Source of the DNA: an uncultured Sphingomonas sp.
GTDB lineage: Bacteria; Pseudomonadota; Alphaproteobacteria; Sphingomonadales; Sphingomonadaceae
Length of the DNA stretch: 64,000 nt
Direction of reading: 5' to 3'
Assembly: GCF_937871615.1 (NCBI RefSeq)
Contig: NZ_CALMPA010000021.1
Coordinates: 62,001-126,000, forward strand
The position numbers and the translations under genes were made by a program. This document shows, in pieces, positions 63,812-64,000 of this stretch. The notes beneath the pieces are model-generated. The model worked only from the letters and a program-made list of their open reading frames with translations. It was not told the DNA's origin and did not search any database. Each line of letters begins with the position of its first letter. Position 1 is the first letter of the stretch.

Positions 63812-64000
63812 ATGGCCGAGGAGCTGGCATTGACGAGCGAACCGCCGGCCGCGCAGGAAGGCACCCCACGTCGCGGCGTCGACTGGCGGGGCGAGTTGCG
63901 CGGCATGTTCTGGCTGATTCTCGCGGTGCTGGGCTTTCACAGCTTCATCGCCAAGCCATTTTACATCCCCAGCGAATCGATGCTGCCGGGGCTGGAAGTG
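63812..64000 (+). CDS. lepB: Signal peptidase I, N-terminal part (runs off the right edge)
   Basis: The first 63 residues are visible. After a polar N-terminus comes a membrane helix (GMFWLILAVLGFHSFIA) and the signature PFYIPSESMLPGLEV, in which the Ser of SESM is the catalytic serine of the Ser/Lys dyad. It cleaves Sec signal peptides at the inner membrane. The start is ATG 63812, four bases after acpS. Sphingomonads usually continue with rnc and era. Confidence 0.93.
   Translation, partial: MAEELALTSEPPAAQEGTPRRGVDWRGELRGMFWLILAVLGFHSFIAKPFYIPSESMLPGLEV

Noticed and set aside
1-64000. Search for CRISPR arrays, tRNA/rRNA genes, prophage or insertion sequences
   Set aside because: No regularly spaced repeats, cloverleaf candidates, integrases or transposases were seen.

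Overview
The window is GC-rich bacterial DNA with dense, overlapping, unspliced genes. Its gene content points to a sphingomonad alphaproteobacterium (Sphingomonas or a close relative). The grounds are two TonB-dependent receptors, NodT-type outer-membrane factors, the order pyrE-pdxJ-acpS-lepB, an aa3-type ctaC-ctaD pair, and GC-rich mirror-image intergenic repeats of the kind common in that group. I saw no rRNA, tRNA, CRISPR array, transposase or phage gene. No stretch longer than about 300 bases lacks a gene.

Layout. (1) 0-16.5 kb is an export region: the left end of an mdtABC operon (minus), a LysR regulator divergent from a second RND permease-adaptor-NodT operon (plus), and, meeting it tail to tail, a four-gene AaeXAB-like aromatic-acid efflux operon with its own NodT factor (minus). 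(2) 16.7-28.6 kb is a peptide and nutrient region: a Dcp peptidase, then on the minus strand a class C beta-lactamase-like serine hydrolase, a TonB-dependent receptor, a TctD/TctE-like two-component system, a CapA-like phosphoesterase and an M20 peptidase. Two almost identical Pho-box-like direct repeats stand upstream of the serine hydrolase and of capA-M20, on either side of the two-component genes. (3) 28.7-34.9 kb holds a Pls/PosA-family single-module peptide synthetase, its overlapping Sfp-type phosphopantetheinyl transferase, an FAH-family hydrolase and an IclR regulator. This is the most interesting system here: the family is known from poly-epsilon-lysine synthesis, but the product in this lineage cannot be read from the sequence. 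(4) 35.0-40.5 kb is a beta-oxidation-like acyl-CoA operon (SDR dehydrogenase, acyl-CoA dehydrogenase, CoA-transferase, thiolase, HTD2-like hydratase), divergent from iclR.

(5) 40.5-47.2 kb is a signalling operon: a CHASE3-GAF hybrid kinase with three receivers, CheR, CheB, a receiver-kinase, and then a DUF4126 membrane protein. (6) 47.3-56.9 kb holds an orphan GT-C-like membrane protein, a TonB receptor plus GPH-type sugar transporter, two TetR regulators, a Coq4-like protein and an Lcp/MpaB-type haem oxygenase. (7) 56.9-64 kb is housekeeping: purC, an epoxide-hydrolase-like enzyme, ctaD-ctaC, and divergently pyrE-pdxJ-acpS-lepB (lepB runs off the right end).

How the parts work together: efflux pumps at the left handle toxic or aromatic compounds; the central island combines a peptide-polymer synthetase with peptidases, a receptor and a likely local regulon; the acyl-CoA operon degrades an acid of unknown structure; the right end is core metabolism and respiration. 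Function calls are by family recognition from translated motifs; no database search was run.
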